Of a stretch of DNA of 44,042 nt, positions 22,604-30,208 are shown one piece after another (within the stretch, counting starts at the first letter, position 1; every line of letters starts with the position of its first letter). The notes beneath the pieces were generated by a model. It was not told where the DNA came from, made no database searches, and saw only the letters and a list, made by a program, of their open reading frames with translations. The position numbers and the translations under genes were made by a program. This stretch comes from Halorubrum halodurans. GTDB lineage: Archaea; Halobacteriota; Halobacteria; Halobacteriales; Haloferacaceae. The DNA is taken from contig NZ_NHPJ01000138.1 in assembly GCF_002252985.1 (NCBI RefSeq), positions 1 through 44,042 on the forward strand, in the 5' to 3' direction.

Positions 22604-24394
22604 CTACCGCCGCGACCGACGTCGGAGGGCCACGACCGCCGACGACAGGGCGACGAGCGCGGCGACGACGCCGAGACCGGGCACCCGCTCCTCCGTGGTC
22701 CCGTCGTCGCCGGAGGCGGAGCCGTCGGTCGGGCCGCCGTCCCGTGTGTCGTCGTCGGTCGAGCCGTCCGCCGGCTCCGCTCCGTCGTTTCGCGTGCCGT
22801 CGTCGGTCGCGCCGCCGTCCGTCGTCCCGTCGCCCGGCGGGTCGCCGTCCGCGTCGGCCGCGCCGTCCGCCGGATCCGATCCGCCGTCGATCGCCCCATC
22901 GTCGGTCGATCCCGGCCGGGAATCGGCGAGGTCGATGCCGGGGCGGAGTTCGAGGACGTCCGCCGGCTCGGGCCCGTGGACGATCGTCACCCTCGTGCCG
23001 TCGCGCTCGACCCCGTAGGCTCCGCGGAAGTCGCCGGACGGGATCTCGCGGACGCCGTCGTCGAGGCGCTCCGCGCCGTGTTCCGCCAGCATCGTGCGGT
23101 AGGCGGCGTGGAACTCCGCGGCGTCCGTCGGCGTCCGCCACTCCGTCACCCAGACGTAGCCGTCGCGCTCGGCGTCGCCGGCGTCGTTCCGGTAGGGGTA
23201 CAGCTCGTCGTCGACCCACCCCGTCGTCGCGGGGTCCGCGTAGTTGTACGCCGACCGCGTGTCGAGTCGCTCGTCCGTGACGGTGTGGATCCGGACGTTG
23301 GCCGACACGTCCCGCGTCGGCTCGAGGACGGGGTGGTCGTACTCCCAGCTCTGGTACCAGAACATCACGAACATCGACGCCTCGCCGGCGGTCTCGGAGC
23401 CGTTGGCGCCCTGGTCGGCGTACGTCTCCCAGCCGCCCTCCGCGGCGTCCTCGAACTCGATCTCGCGGGTCTCGTAGCCCGACTCGCGGTGGATGACCGC
23501 CGCCGTCGCGTTCGGCGGGTCGTTCATCGTCTCGTTGACGGCGCTCCAGCCGCCCTCGTCGATCAGCGCCTCGACGTAGAACGGCCCGTCCGAGTACGGC
23601 TGGAGGACCGTCTGGAGGATCCCGACGTTGTAGTCGGCCGTCGACCCGCCGCCGGACCCGCTCGAGTCGGGGGCCGCGAGACAGCTCCAGTTCGCCTCAC
23701 AGCGGTCGGCGTACCGCTCCTCGACGTAGACCGCCTCGCCCTCGACGATCCCGTCGACGGCGAGGTCGGCGTCCTGGGTCGCGCCGACGAACCGCGGCGC
23801 GGCGAGGTCGTGGTACTGGTCCTGCATCGCGTGGGTGAGCTCGTGGACGAGCGTCGACTCGCTGACCTGGAGCGCCTCGCCCTCCGCGACCACGAGGACG
23901 ATCCGGTCGTCGGCCGGCGAGTAGAACCCCGAGACGGAGCCGCCGAACACCGTGTCGATCGCCGCCGCGCTCGACTCGTCCGTGCCGACGACGAACAGCG
24001 CCTCCCACACCTGGTCGTTCCAGCGGTCGAACTCGGTTTCGCCCGCCGCGTCCGTCCCGTTGCCGTCCGTCCCGTTCGCCCGGAACTCCTCGCGGGTGAC
24101 CGTCTCGACGGGGACGCTCGTCTCGAACGGGCGCTCCCGGAGGTACTCGACGCGGGCCATGCTCCGGTGGGTCAGGGTCTCCAGCTGGGCGGTCGTCAGC
24201 CCGTCCTCCTGGTCGAAGTCGAGCTCCGCCGCGTGGTACGTCCCGTTCCAGCAGCCGACCAGATCGTTGTCGGCGGCGCTCTGACAGTCGGCGGCGGTCT
24301 CCGCGACCGCCGCGTCCGCCGCGGCGACGCCGCCGGTGCCCGCGACGAGGAGGACGAGAACGGCGACCGCCGCGAGGGGGAGAACCCGTCGCAT
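22604..24394 (-). CDS. Surface-anchored zincin-like protein (Hvo_1808 family) with PGF-CTERM-type anchor
   Basis: 596 aa. It has a Sec-type signal peptide (MRRVLPLAAVAVLVLLVAG ... AAADA), then a large extracellular domain with several NxT/NxS sites. A zinc-protease motif HELTH (near residue 185, HExxH) is followed about 35 residues on by VEGEAVYVEERY, which could give the third ligand of a gluzincin. An Asp/Gly/Thr-rich stalk of about 90 residues leads to VPGLGVVAALVALSS and a terminal Arg cluster: the layout of PGF-CTERM substrates processed by archaeosortase A, although the tripeptide is PGL and not PGF. I recall the domain as the Hvo_1808 family surface protein. Proteolytic activity is inferred, not shown. 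It starts with ATG at 24394. Confidence 0.85.
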   Translation of the reverse strand: MRRVLPLAAVAVLVLLVAGTGGVAAADAAVAETAADCQSAADNDLVGCWNGTYHAAELDFDQEDGLTTAQLETLTHRSMARVEYLRERPFETSVPVETVTREEFRANGTDGNGTDAAGETEFDRWNDQVWEALFVVGTDESSAAAIDTVFGGSVSGFYSPADDRIVLVVAEGEALQVSESTLVHELTHAMQDQYHDLAAPRFVGATQDADLAVDGIVEGEAVYVEERYADRCEANWSCLAAPDSSGSGGGSTADYNVGILQTVLQPYSDGPFYVEALIDEGGWSAVNETMNDPPNATAAVIHRESGYETREIEFEDAAEGGWETYADQGANGSETAGEASMFVMFWYQSWEYDHPVLEPTRDVSANVRIHTVTDERLDTRSAYNYADPATTGWVDDELYPYRNDAGDAERDGYVWVTEWRTPTDAAEFHAAYRTMLAEHGAERLDDGVREIPSGDFRGAYGVERDGTRVTIVHGPEPADVLELRPGIDLADSRPGSTDDGAIDGGSDPADGAADADGDPPGDGTTDGGATDDGTRNDGAEPADGSTDDDTRDGGPTDGSASGDDGTTEERVPGLGVVAALVALSSAVVALRRRSRR

Positions 24395-24514
24395 ACGGTC
24401 GATTACGGGGGACCGGGTAAGTAGTTTGTCCGTTCGATCCCGATTCCGGGACCGCTTCACGCGACCGCGGCCCGCGAGTCCGATCTTTTGTATCCGGACG
24501 CGCAAGGGAGGACC

Positions 24515-25093
24515 ATGCCGTACGATCCGGCCGACACCGCGGTGGTCGTCGTCGACATGCAAAACGGGTTCTGTCACCCCGACGGGAGCCTCTACGCCGA
24601 GCCGAGCGAGGCGGCGATCGAGCCCGTGACCGACCTCGTCGCGCGCGCCAGGGCGGCCGGCGCGCGCGTCGTCTACACCCGCGACGTCCATCCCCCGGAG
24701 CAGTTCGACGAGACTCACTACTACGACGAGTTCGACCGGTGGGGCGAGCACGTCGTCGAGGGGTCGTGGGACGCCGAACTCGTCGCCGACCTCGACGTCC
24801 GCGAGGCCGACCACGTCGTCGAGAAGCACACCTACGACGCCTTCTACCGCACGGACCTCGAGGGATACCTCGACGCCCGCGGCGTCGACGACCTGCTGAT
24901 CTGCGGGACGCTCGCGAACGTCTGCGTCCTCCACACCGCCGGCAGCGCCGGGCTCCGGGACTACCGCCCCGTCGTCGTCGAGGACGCCCTCGGCTACATC
25001 ACCGCCGACCACCGCGAGTACGCCGTCGACCACGCCGACTGGCTGTTCGGCGAGACGACGACCTCGGAGGCGGTCGCGTTCGCGTCGGACTGA
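24515..25093 (+). CDS. pncA: Nicotinamidase / isochorismatase-family hydrolase
   Basis: 192 aa from the ATG at 24515. The cysteine-hydrolase triad of the isochorismatase fold is complete: Asp14 in VVVVDMQNGF, Lys104 in VVEKHTYDAF and Cys137 in LICGTLANVCV, with a metal-site stretch TRDVHPPEQF. Nicotinamidase turns nicotinamide into nicotinate for salvage by the phosphoribosyltransferase encoded 2 kb upstream on the other strand, which makes this the preferred call. Other isochorismatase-like amidases share the triad, so substrate is an inference. The gene is divergent from the surface protein gene, with a shared 120-base promoter region. Confidence 0.85.
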   Translation: MPYDPADTAVVVVDMQNGFCHPDGSLYAEPSEAAIEPVTDLVARARAAGARVVYTRDVHPPEQFDETHYYDEFDRWGEHVVEGSWDAELVADLDVREADHVVEKHTYDAFYRTDLEGYLDARGVDDLLICGTLANVCVLHTAGSAGLRDYRPVVVEDALGYITADHREYAVDHADWLFGETTTSEAVAFASD

Positions 25094-25179
25094 GGGCGCG
25101 CCGCGCCGCCGAGCGCGGCGATTATCAGCCGCGTCAATCGGCGTGTAACCCTTTTGACCCCCGACGCGGACGGTCGCGT

Positions 25180-25779
25180 ATGGAACTCTCTCGACGCGGC
25201 GTGCTGGGCGGACTCGGAGCCGCGTGTGCGGTCGGGGCGGTCGGCTTCGCCGGCGCCGCTTCGGTGGGCGACGACGGGGCCGGCGGCTCGGGCGGGGACG
25301 GCCCGGAGACCGACGGCGGCTCGGACGGGGGCGGCTCCGCAACCGGCGGATCCGACGGTGACTCGACGCGGTCGGCCGCGACCTCGGTCGCCGTCGACCC
25401 GGAGGCGCCGTTCGAGGCCCGCCTCCGCCGGGAGGACGGACCGAACGACGGCGGCCCCGGCGACCGCCTCTTCGACGCCGCGGATCTCGACTACGTCCAG
25501 GGCGTCACCGAGAACGAGGGCGAACACCTCGTCGGGCTCTCGCTCTCGGCGGACGGCGAGACGTCGTTCCGCGAGCGGCTCGAGGCGTCCGGCGCGGTCG
25601 ACGATCCGGAGCCGTTCGTGGTGTCGATGACGCTCGACGGCGCGGAGGTCCGCCGCGTCGACCTCGACGGGCCGACCGTGACGGCGCTGACCGACGCGGA
25701 GTGGAACGGCGTGTTGACGCTCCCGTTCGAGTCGGCGGAGACCGCGGAGTCGGTGTACGCATCGCTGGCCGCGGCGTGA
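25180..25779 (+). CDS. Tat-exported protein with SecD-P1-like domain
   Basis: 199 aa. The N-terminus carries a twin-arginine signal (LSRRGVLGGLGAACAVGAVG). The cysteine after GAA could be a weak lipobox, but the match is poor. A Gly/Asp/Ser-rich linker spans about residues 30-65. The C-terminal ~110 residues (LVGLSLSADGETSFRERLEA ... MTLDGAEVRRVDLDG ... LPFESAETAESVYASL) follow the pattern of the first periplasmic domain of SecD: a 'ltLeGaekF' strand-helix, a 'TLDG' strand and a helix starting 'aE.v...L'. No SecD membrane part is present. The function is unknown. It starts at ATG 25180, with a T-rich TATA-like box at about 25150. Confidence 0.7.
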   Translation: MELSRRGVLGGLGAACAVGAVGFAGAASVGDDGAGGSGGDGPETDGGSDGGGSATGGSDGDSTRSAATSVAVDPEAPFEARLRREDGPNDGGPGDRLFDAADLDYVQGVTENEGEHLVGLSLSADGETSFRERLEASGAVDDPEPFVVSMTLDGAEVRRVDLDGPTVTALTDAEWNGVLTLPFESAETAESVYASLAAA

Positions 25780-25844
25780 CCGGCGGAGGGCTCGGTCGGG
25801 GCGCGACCGGCGGAAGGAGGGACGGAGCCGGCGTGGGGAGGGGC

Positions 25845-25851
25845 GTTTATG
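25845..25851 (+). promoter_or_regulatory. TATA-like box for the HVO_2523-type zinc finger gene
   Basis: GTTTATG stands 25-31 bases ahead of the GTG at 25876. The ATG inside this box (25849) is therefore unlikely to be the start codon. Confidence 0.5.
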
Positions 25852-25875
25852 CCCCCGCGACCCGTCGGTGCGGGC

Positions 25876-26082
25876 GTGAGCGAACCGACCGAACGGGCCG
25901 ACGCCGATCGCGACGGCGACACGGACCGCGGGGACGTCCCCGGAAGCGACCCCGGCGGACGCGGAGGCGACCACGGCGGGCGACCGTGTCCCCGCTGTGG
26001 GGAGCCGCTGGTCCACCGGCACTGTAAGTACGTCTGTCCCGTCCACGGGGTCGTCTACGACTGTAGCGACACGTTCTACTAG
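25876..26082 (+). CDS. HVO_2523-type small zinc finger protein
   Basis: 68 aa from a GTG at 25876; an in-frame ATG nine codons upstream lies inside the likely TATA box. The first half is acidic and disordered. The C-terminal ~30 residues are a compact zinc finger: CPRCGEPLVHRHCKYVCP, then HGVVYDCSDTFY, with at least four Cys and several His available. I recall this near-invariant finger as the HVO_2523 family. The function is unknown; the single-finger format suggests nucleic-acid or protein binding. Confidence 0.82.
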   Translation: MSEPTERADADRDGDTDRGDVPGSDPGGRGGDHGGRPCPRCGEPLVHRHCKYVCPVHGVVYDCSDTFY

Positions 26083-26216
26083 GACGGCGACACGTTCCGG
26101 CGGGCTCGTCGCCGATCCGCGGCCCGGCGACCGGGGCGGCCGCGGGGGTGAAATACTCGCGAGACTTCGGGAGAAAATAACCGGGGCGCGAGGGGCGATA
26201 TTCGTGGGAACTGTTA

Positions 26217-26299
26217 TGGTTCTGCGGGCCGACCCGTTGTACATGATGGGCGACCCGCTCCCGATCCTCCCCGTGGCGTCTCAGGGGTCACCATGGTAG
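26217..26299 (+). CDS. Possible upstream ORF overlapping the phytoene synthase start
   Basis: A 27-residue frame (MVLRADPLYMMGDPLPILP...) opens at ATG 26217 and stops at 26297-26299, seven bases inside crtB and in a different frame. A shorter version could begin at ATG 26244. It might be a translated leader peptide that tunes crtB expression, or chance. TATA-like GATATT at 26200-26205 is close to the usual distance for a transcript starting near 26228, which would include the shorter form only. Confidence 0.25.
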
Positions 26300-27258
26300 A
26301 GCAACGCCAGGTTGCCAGGGGAAAGCGGATCCAGCGCCGCACCGGGAAGACGTTCCACGTCGCCACCCGCCTGCTGCCCGAGGAGATCCGCCATCCCACG
26401 TACGTGTTGTACGGGTTCTTCCGCGTCGCCGACGAGATCGTCGACGCCGAGGAGACCGCGCCGCCGGCCGAACAGCGGGCCGAACTCGAGCGGCTTCGAC
26501 GGGCCGCCCTCGGCGAGGAGCCGACCGACGACCCGGTGCTCGACGCGTTCTCGTCGGTGCGCGAGGAGCGGGACATCGCGGACGCGGACGTGAACGCCTT
26601 CATCGACGCGATGGAGAGCGACATCGACACCGACCGGTACGAGACGTACGCGGACCTCGAGGCGTACATGGACGGGTCGGCGTCCGCGGTCGGGCGGATG
26701 ATGACCGCGATCATGGACCTCGATCCGGCGGCCGAGGAGACGGCGCTGCCGCACGCGACCCGCCTCGGCGAGGCGTTCCAGATGACGAACTTCCTCCGGG
26801 ACGTCCGCGAGGACGTCGTCGAGCGCGACCGGATCTACCTCCCGCTCGAGACGCTTCGGCGACACGGGGTGAGCGAGGAGCGGATCCTGAACCTGGAGTT
26901 CGACGACGACGTGGCCGCCGCGATCCGCGAGGAGCTCGTCCGGACCGAGCGGCTCTACGAGGAGGGCGTCGCCGGGATCAAGTACCTCCCCGAGGACTGC
27001 CAGCTCGCGGTGTTGCTGGCGGCGGTGCTGTACGCCGACCACCACCGGCTGATCAGGAACCTCGGCTACGACACCGTCTCGACGACGCCGGAGCTCTCGC
27101 TCGTCCGGAAGCTCTCGCTTCTCGTCCGGACCCGCTGGAAGTGGCAGTGGAACCCCGACCCGGAGGCCGTCTTCTACGAGATGAGCCACGGGTTCGACCG
27201 CGACCACGGCCGTCACGGCCACGGGCGACACGACCACACGGCCGTCCGGACCGACTGA
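26293..27258 (+). CDS. crtB: Phytoene synthase
   Basis: 321 aa. It joins two geranylgeranyl diphosphates to phytoene, the first committed step to bacterioruberin and retinal. Both Asp-rich metal-binding motifs of the squalene/phytoene synthase family are present: DEIVD at residues 47-51 (in YGFFRVADEIVDAEE) and the second in TNFLRDVREDVVERDRIYLP. SASAVGRMM matches the family helix between them. The C-terminal tail is His-rich (GRHGHGRHDHT), which is unusual. A small membrane protein gene follows after four bases, and a broken small gene after that. The leader before the ATG contains a short overlapping ORF. Confidence 0.95.
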   Translation: MVEQRQVARGKRIQRRTGKTFHVATRLLPEEIRHPTYVLYGFFRVADEIVDAEETAPPAEQRAELERLRRAALGEEPTDDPVLDAFSSVREERDIADADVNAFIDAMESDIDTDRYETYADLEAYMDGSASAVGRMMTAIMDLDPAAEETALPHATRLGEAFQMTNFLRDVREDVVERDRIYLPLETLRRHGVSEERILNLEFDDDVAAAIREELVRTERLYEEGVAGIKYLPEDCQLAVLLAAVLYADHHRLIRNLGYDTVSTTPELSLVRKLSLLVRTRWKWQWNPDPEAVFYEMSHGFDRDHGRHGHGRHDHTAVRTD

Positions 27259-27262
27259 GCCG

Positions 27263-27472
27263 ATGAACCGGGCGCGGTTCGTGCGGCTGGCGCTGTTCGC
27301 GTTCGGGCTCGGGATCGCGGCCTTCGTCGTCCGCGGGACGACCCGGCTTCTCGCCCCCTACGGGGTCGCCGTCGCGCTCTCCGCGCCCCTGCTTTTCGCC
27401 GCCGCCGCGCTCCTCGCGGGACTGGTGGTGGTGGCGACCCTGGACGTGACGGGGATCCGGCCGCTGGAGTGA
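27263..27472 (+). CDS. Two-helix small membrane protein in the crtB operon
   Basis: 69 aa. Two hydrophobic helices (VRLALFAFGLGIAAFVV and a longer second one ending ALLAGLVVVATL) are separated by a short polar turn. There is no recognisable domain. The gene begins four bases after the crtB stop, so it is cotranscribed and probably translationally coupled. A role near the membrane-bound carotenoid enzymes is possible but is inference from position only. Confidence 0.7.
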   Translation: MNRARFVRLALFAFGLGIAAFVVRGTTRLLAPYGVAVALSAPLLFAAAALLAGLVVVATLDVTGIRPLE

Positions 27473-27495
27473 GGACGCGGCGGCGATCCGTCCCG

Positions 27496-27771
27496 ATGAG
27501 CGCCCGTCGGAGAGAGTCCCCTGAGATCCTCGAAACGCCGGGGAACCCTGACGGGTCGTTACGCGACCTCGATCATCCGCCGATCACCGAACGGAGCTTC
27601 CCGTTCGGGGCCTCTCTGTTCCTGATCGGGGCGCTCGGCGAGCCGGCCGTCCGCGCGACGGGAGCGCGGGTTTCCGGCTGAGAGGAGACCCTCCTGCTCG
27701 CGCTCCTCGGGACCGCGATCGCGCTCCTCTCGCCGTCGGTCTTCGGGCTCCTCCTCCCGCTCACCGAGTAG
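27496..27771 (+). pseudogene. Small membrane protein gene interrupted by an in-frame TGA
   Basis: From ATG 27496 a frame encodes 61 residues (MSARRRESPEILETPGNPDG... to GARVSG), meets TGA at 27679-27681, and continues in the same frame for 29 more, ending at TAG 27769-27771. The two parts read as one protein: a polar N-terminus, a helix around FGASLFLIGALGE before the stop, and a clear hydrophobic helix LLLALLGTAIALLSPSVFGL after it. A single nonsense mutation is the simple explanation. Codon choice in the first half is less GC3-biased than in the neighbours, consistent with relaxed selection. The gap 27473-27843 holds nothing else. Confidence 0.5.
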
Positions 27772-27843
27772 GTCGAGCCCGCCGGCTCGTCCTCGGCCGT
27801 CGCGAGCCGGAACGCCCTTCTCCCGTCGTCCCGGATCGCGGGT

Positions 27844-29121
27844 ATGAACGTACGAGCCGTCGCCGACCTCTCGCCCGCGGAGCGGCACGCCCTCTTCGAG
27901 CGCGACGCGGGGATCGAGGCGGTCCGCGGGGACGTCGAGGGGATCGTCGACCGGGTGCGCGAGGAGGGGGACGTGGCGGTCCGCGAGTTCGCCGAGGAGT
28001 TCGACGGGGTGGCGGTCGGCAACCTCGACATCACCGACGAGGCCGCTCGCGCGCACGCCGAACTCGAGGACGCGAACGATCCCGTCCTCGACGCGGTCCG
28101 CGAGGCCGCCGACAACGTCCGGGCGTTCCACGAGCGACAGCGCCCCGAGGACTGGCGCGAGGAGTTCGAGGGACGCGAGCTGGGCCGGCGCTTCCGACCG
28201 ATCGACCGGGCGGGCGTCTACGTCCCAGGCGGCGCGGCGGCGTACCCCTCCAGCGCGCTGATGGGCGTGGTTCCGGCGGTCGTGGCGGGCGTCGACCACG
28301 TCGCCGTCGCGACCCCGCCCGCGGACGACCCGAACCCCGTCACGCTCGCGGCGATCCACGAGGCGGGCGCGGACGCGGTGTACCAGGTCGGCGGCGCACA
28401 GGCGATCGCCGCGCTCGCGTACGGGACGGAGACGGTGACGACCGTCGGGAAGATCGTCGGCCCCGGCAACAAGTGGGTGACCGCCGCCAAGTCGGTCGTC
28501 CAGGGCGACGTCGGGATCGACTTCCTCGCGGGGCCGAGCGAGGTGCTGGTCCTCGCGGACGCCACGGCCGATCCCGAGTTCGTCGGCGCCGAACTGCTCG
28601 CACAGGCCGAACACGACCCGAACGCCTCCGTCGTCGCGGTGACCGACGACGCCGACCTCGCGGCCGCGGTCGCGGAGGCGGTCGAGGCGGGCGTCGACGA
28701 GCGCGAGCGCGCGGAGACGATCCGGGCTGCACTCGAGAACGATGCGTCCGGCGTGCTCCACGCGCGGTCGATGTCGGAGGCGGTGCTGTTCGCCGAGGAG
28801 TACGCGGCCGAGCACCTCTCGATCATGGCCGACGACGAGGAGGCGCTGCTCGACCGGATCTCGAACGCGGGCTCCGTCTTCCTCGGTCCCCACTCGCCGG
28901 TCGCCGCCGGCGACTACGCCGCCGGGCCGAACCACGTGCTGCCGACGAACGGCGGCGCGAAGCGGTACGGCGGGCTCTCCGTGGACACGTTCCTGCGGTC
29001 GTCGACCGTCCAGCGGCTCGACCGCGAGTCGCTCTCGGACGTCGCCGACGTCGTGACGACGCTCGCGGAGGCGGAGGGGCTGGAGGCGCACGCCGAGAGC
29101 GTCCGGAAGCGGTTCGAGTAG
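27844..29121 (+). CDS. hisD: Histidinol dehydrogenase
   Basis: 425 aa, the normal length. It oxidises L-histidinol to histidine in two NAD+-dependent steps, ending histidine biosynthesis. Diagnostic segments are GVYVPGGAAAYPSSALMG, QVGGAQAIAALAYGT, GPGNKWVTAAK, DFLAGPSEVLVLAD, the zinc-ligand stretch AQAEHDPNA (Gln and His), AAEHLSIM with the catalytic Glu-His pair, and the C-terminal zinc His region GPNHVLPT. The start ATG is at 27844. No other his gene is nearby, in keeping with the scattered his genes of archaea. Confidence 0.97.
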   Translation: MNVRAVADLSPAERHALFERDAGIEAVRGDVEGIVDRVREEGDVAVREFAEEFDGVAVGNLDITDEAARAHAELEDANDPVLDAVREAADNVRAFHERQRPEDWREEFEGRELGRRFRPIDRAGVYVPGGAAAYPSSALMGVVPAVVAGVDHVAVATPPADDPNPVTLAAIHEAGADAVYQVGGAQAIAALAYGTETVTTVGKIVGPGNKWVTAAKSVVQGDVGIDFLAGPSEVLVLADATADPEFVGAELLAQAEHDPNASVVAVTDDADLAAAVAEAVEAGVDERERAETIRAALENDASGVLHARSMSEAVLFAEEYAAEHLSIMADDEEALLDRISNAGSVFLGPHSPVAAGDYAAGPNHVLPTNGGAKRYGGLSVDTFLRSSTVQRLDRESLSDVADVVTTLAEAEGLEAHAESVRKRFE

Positions 29122-29186
29122 GGCGGGCGGAGCGTCCGGGACCGGAGACGCGGTCGCGCCGGACGGCCCACGCGGGCTCGGACGGA

Positions 29187-30101
29187 CTACGCGGGCTCGA
29201 ACGTGTACAGCCGCACCTCGCAGGCGGGACAGACGAGCGTCTCGGCCGGCTCCTCGCCCGGTCCGCTGTAGCCGCCACAACAGGGCATGTCGACGCCCTG
29301 TTCGAGTTCCGTCTCGCAGTCCGGGCAGCGGTCGAGGAACATCCGGTTCGTCCGGGCGGCCGCGAGGCGGACCGCGTCGTCGTCGAGAAACGGCTCGGCC
29401 GCGCGGTAGCCGGCGATCTCGGCGATCGCGGTCGGCCGGTCGATCCACGTCTCCTCCATGACGGTCGCGTCCGGCGCCCCGAGCGCGATCCACTCGCGGT
29501 CCTCACGGATCACGCGCGAGGTGGTCGCGGGGGAGATCTCCACGGCGATCTCGGCCAGCGTCTCGGTGTCGCGGTCGCGAAGCCGGTCCATCTCCGCGCC
29601 CCAGCGCTCGTCGTACGCCGCGGCCGGGGCTACCGTGTCGCCGTCGACCGCGAGGACGTCAGCCTCGACGAGGCGATCGAGGAGGGCCGCGGGATCGACG
29701 GCCGTCGCTCGGAGGGACCCCGTCCCGCCGTCGGGGGGTCCTCCCGCCCCGTCGGTCGCGTCCGGTCCGCCGGCCGCCTTCGCCCCGCCGGTCGCCTCCG
29801 CTCCGCCCGCCACGTTCGATCCGCCGTCGGCGTCGATCCCGTGGAACACGGCCTCGCTGCCGGGGATCGGGGCGACCAGTCGCGGCGCGAACCGCGGCGT
29901 CCCCGGCACGACGTAGCCGCGGAGCCAGACGAGCGCGAGACCGGCGAGGGCGACGCCCCCGGCGACCGCCGGCGATCCGAGGACTGCGGCCGCCACGGCG
30001 ACGACCGCGACGATAGCCACGTTGACCGTCGTACACGGCCAACAGCGGTTCTCGCCGGTGTGGGCGGGTCGTCTGAGGTCGCTCGCTGTAGGGAGACGCA
30101 T
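29187..30101 (-). CDS. Membrane-anchored protein with C-terminal cysteine (zinc-ribbon) site, function unknown
   Basis: 304 aa from the ATG at 30101; GTG two codons upstream is an alternative. The N-terminus has a Cys pair (NRCWPCTTVN) followed by two closely spaced hydrophobic helices (about residues 25-62). A Gly/Ala/Thr/Asp linker comes next (about 98-125), then a mostly helical soluble domain, and a C-terminal ribbon with CPDC, CCGG and CPAC. The pattern suggests a zinc-binding or redox-active domain facing the cytoplasm. I recognise no family. It converges with hisD and is divergent from the MscS channel gene. Confidence 0.7.
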   Translation of the reverse strand: MRLPTASDLRRPAHTGENRCWPCTTVNVAIVAVVAVAAAVLGSPAVAGGVALAGLALVWLRGYVVPGTPRFAPRLVAPIPGSEAVFHGIDADGGSNVAGGAEATGGAKAAGGPDATDGAGGPPDGGTGSLRATAVDPAALLDRLVEADVLAVDGDTVAPAAAYDERWGAEMDRLRDRDTETLAEIAVEISPATTSRVIREDREWIALGAPDATVMEETWIDRPTAIAEIAGYRAAEPFLDDDAVRLAAARTNRMFLDRCPDCETELEQGVDMPCCGGYSGPGEEPAETLVCPACEVRLYTFEPA

Positions 30102-30208
30102 CCACACGGGATACCGGACGCCGCGGCATCAAGCTTGCCGTGTACGAGCGGGGGTCGATCCGTGCTCCCGGCAGAAACGGTTATGCTCCGGAGCGACCTC
30201 TCGGAGGC

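Noticed and set aside
21345..23219. 624-codon reading of nicotinate phosphoribosyltransferase
   Set aside because: The extra 239 residues upstream of ATG 22502 are Arg/Gly/Asp-rich antiphase sequence of the surface protein gene, not part of the enzyme.
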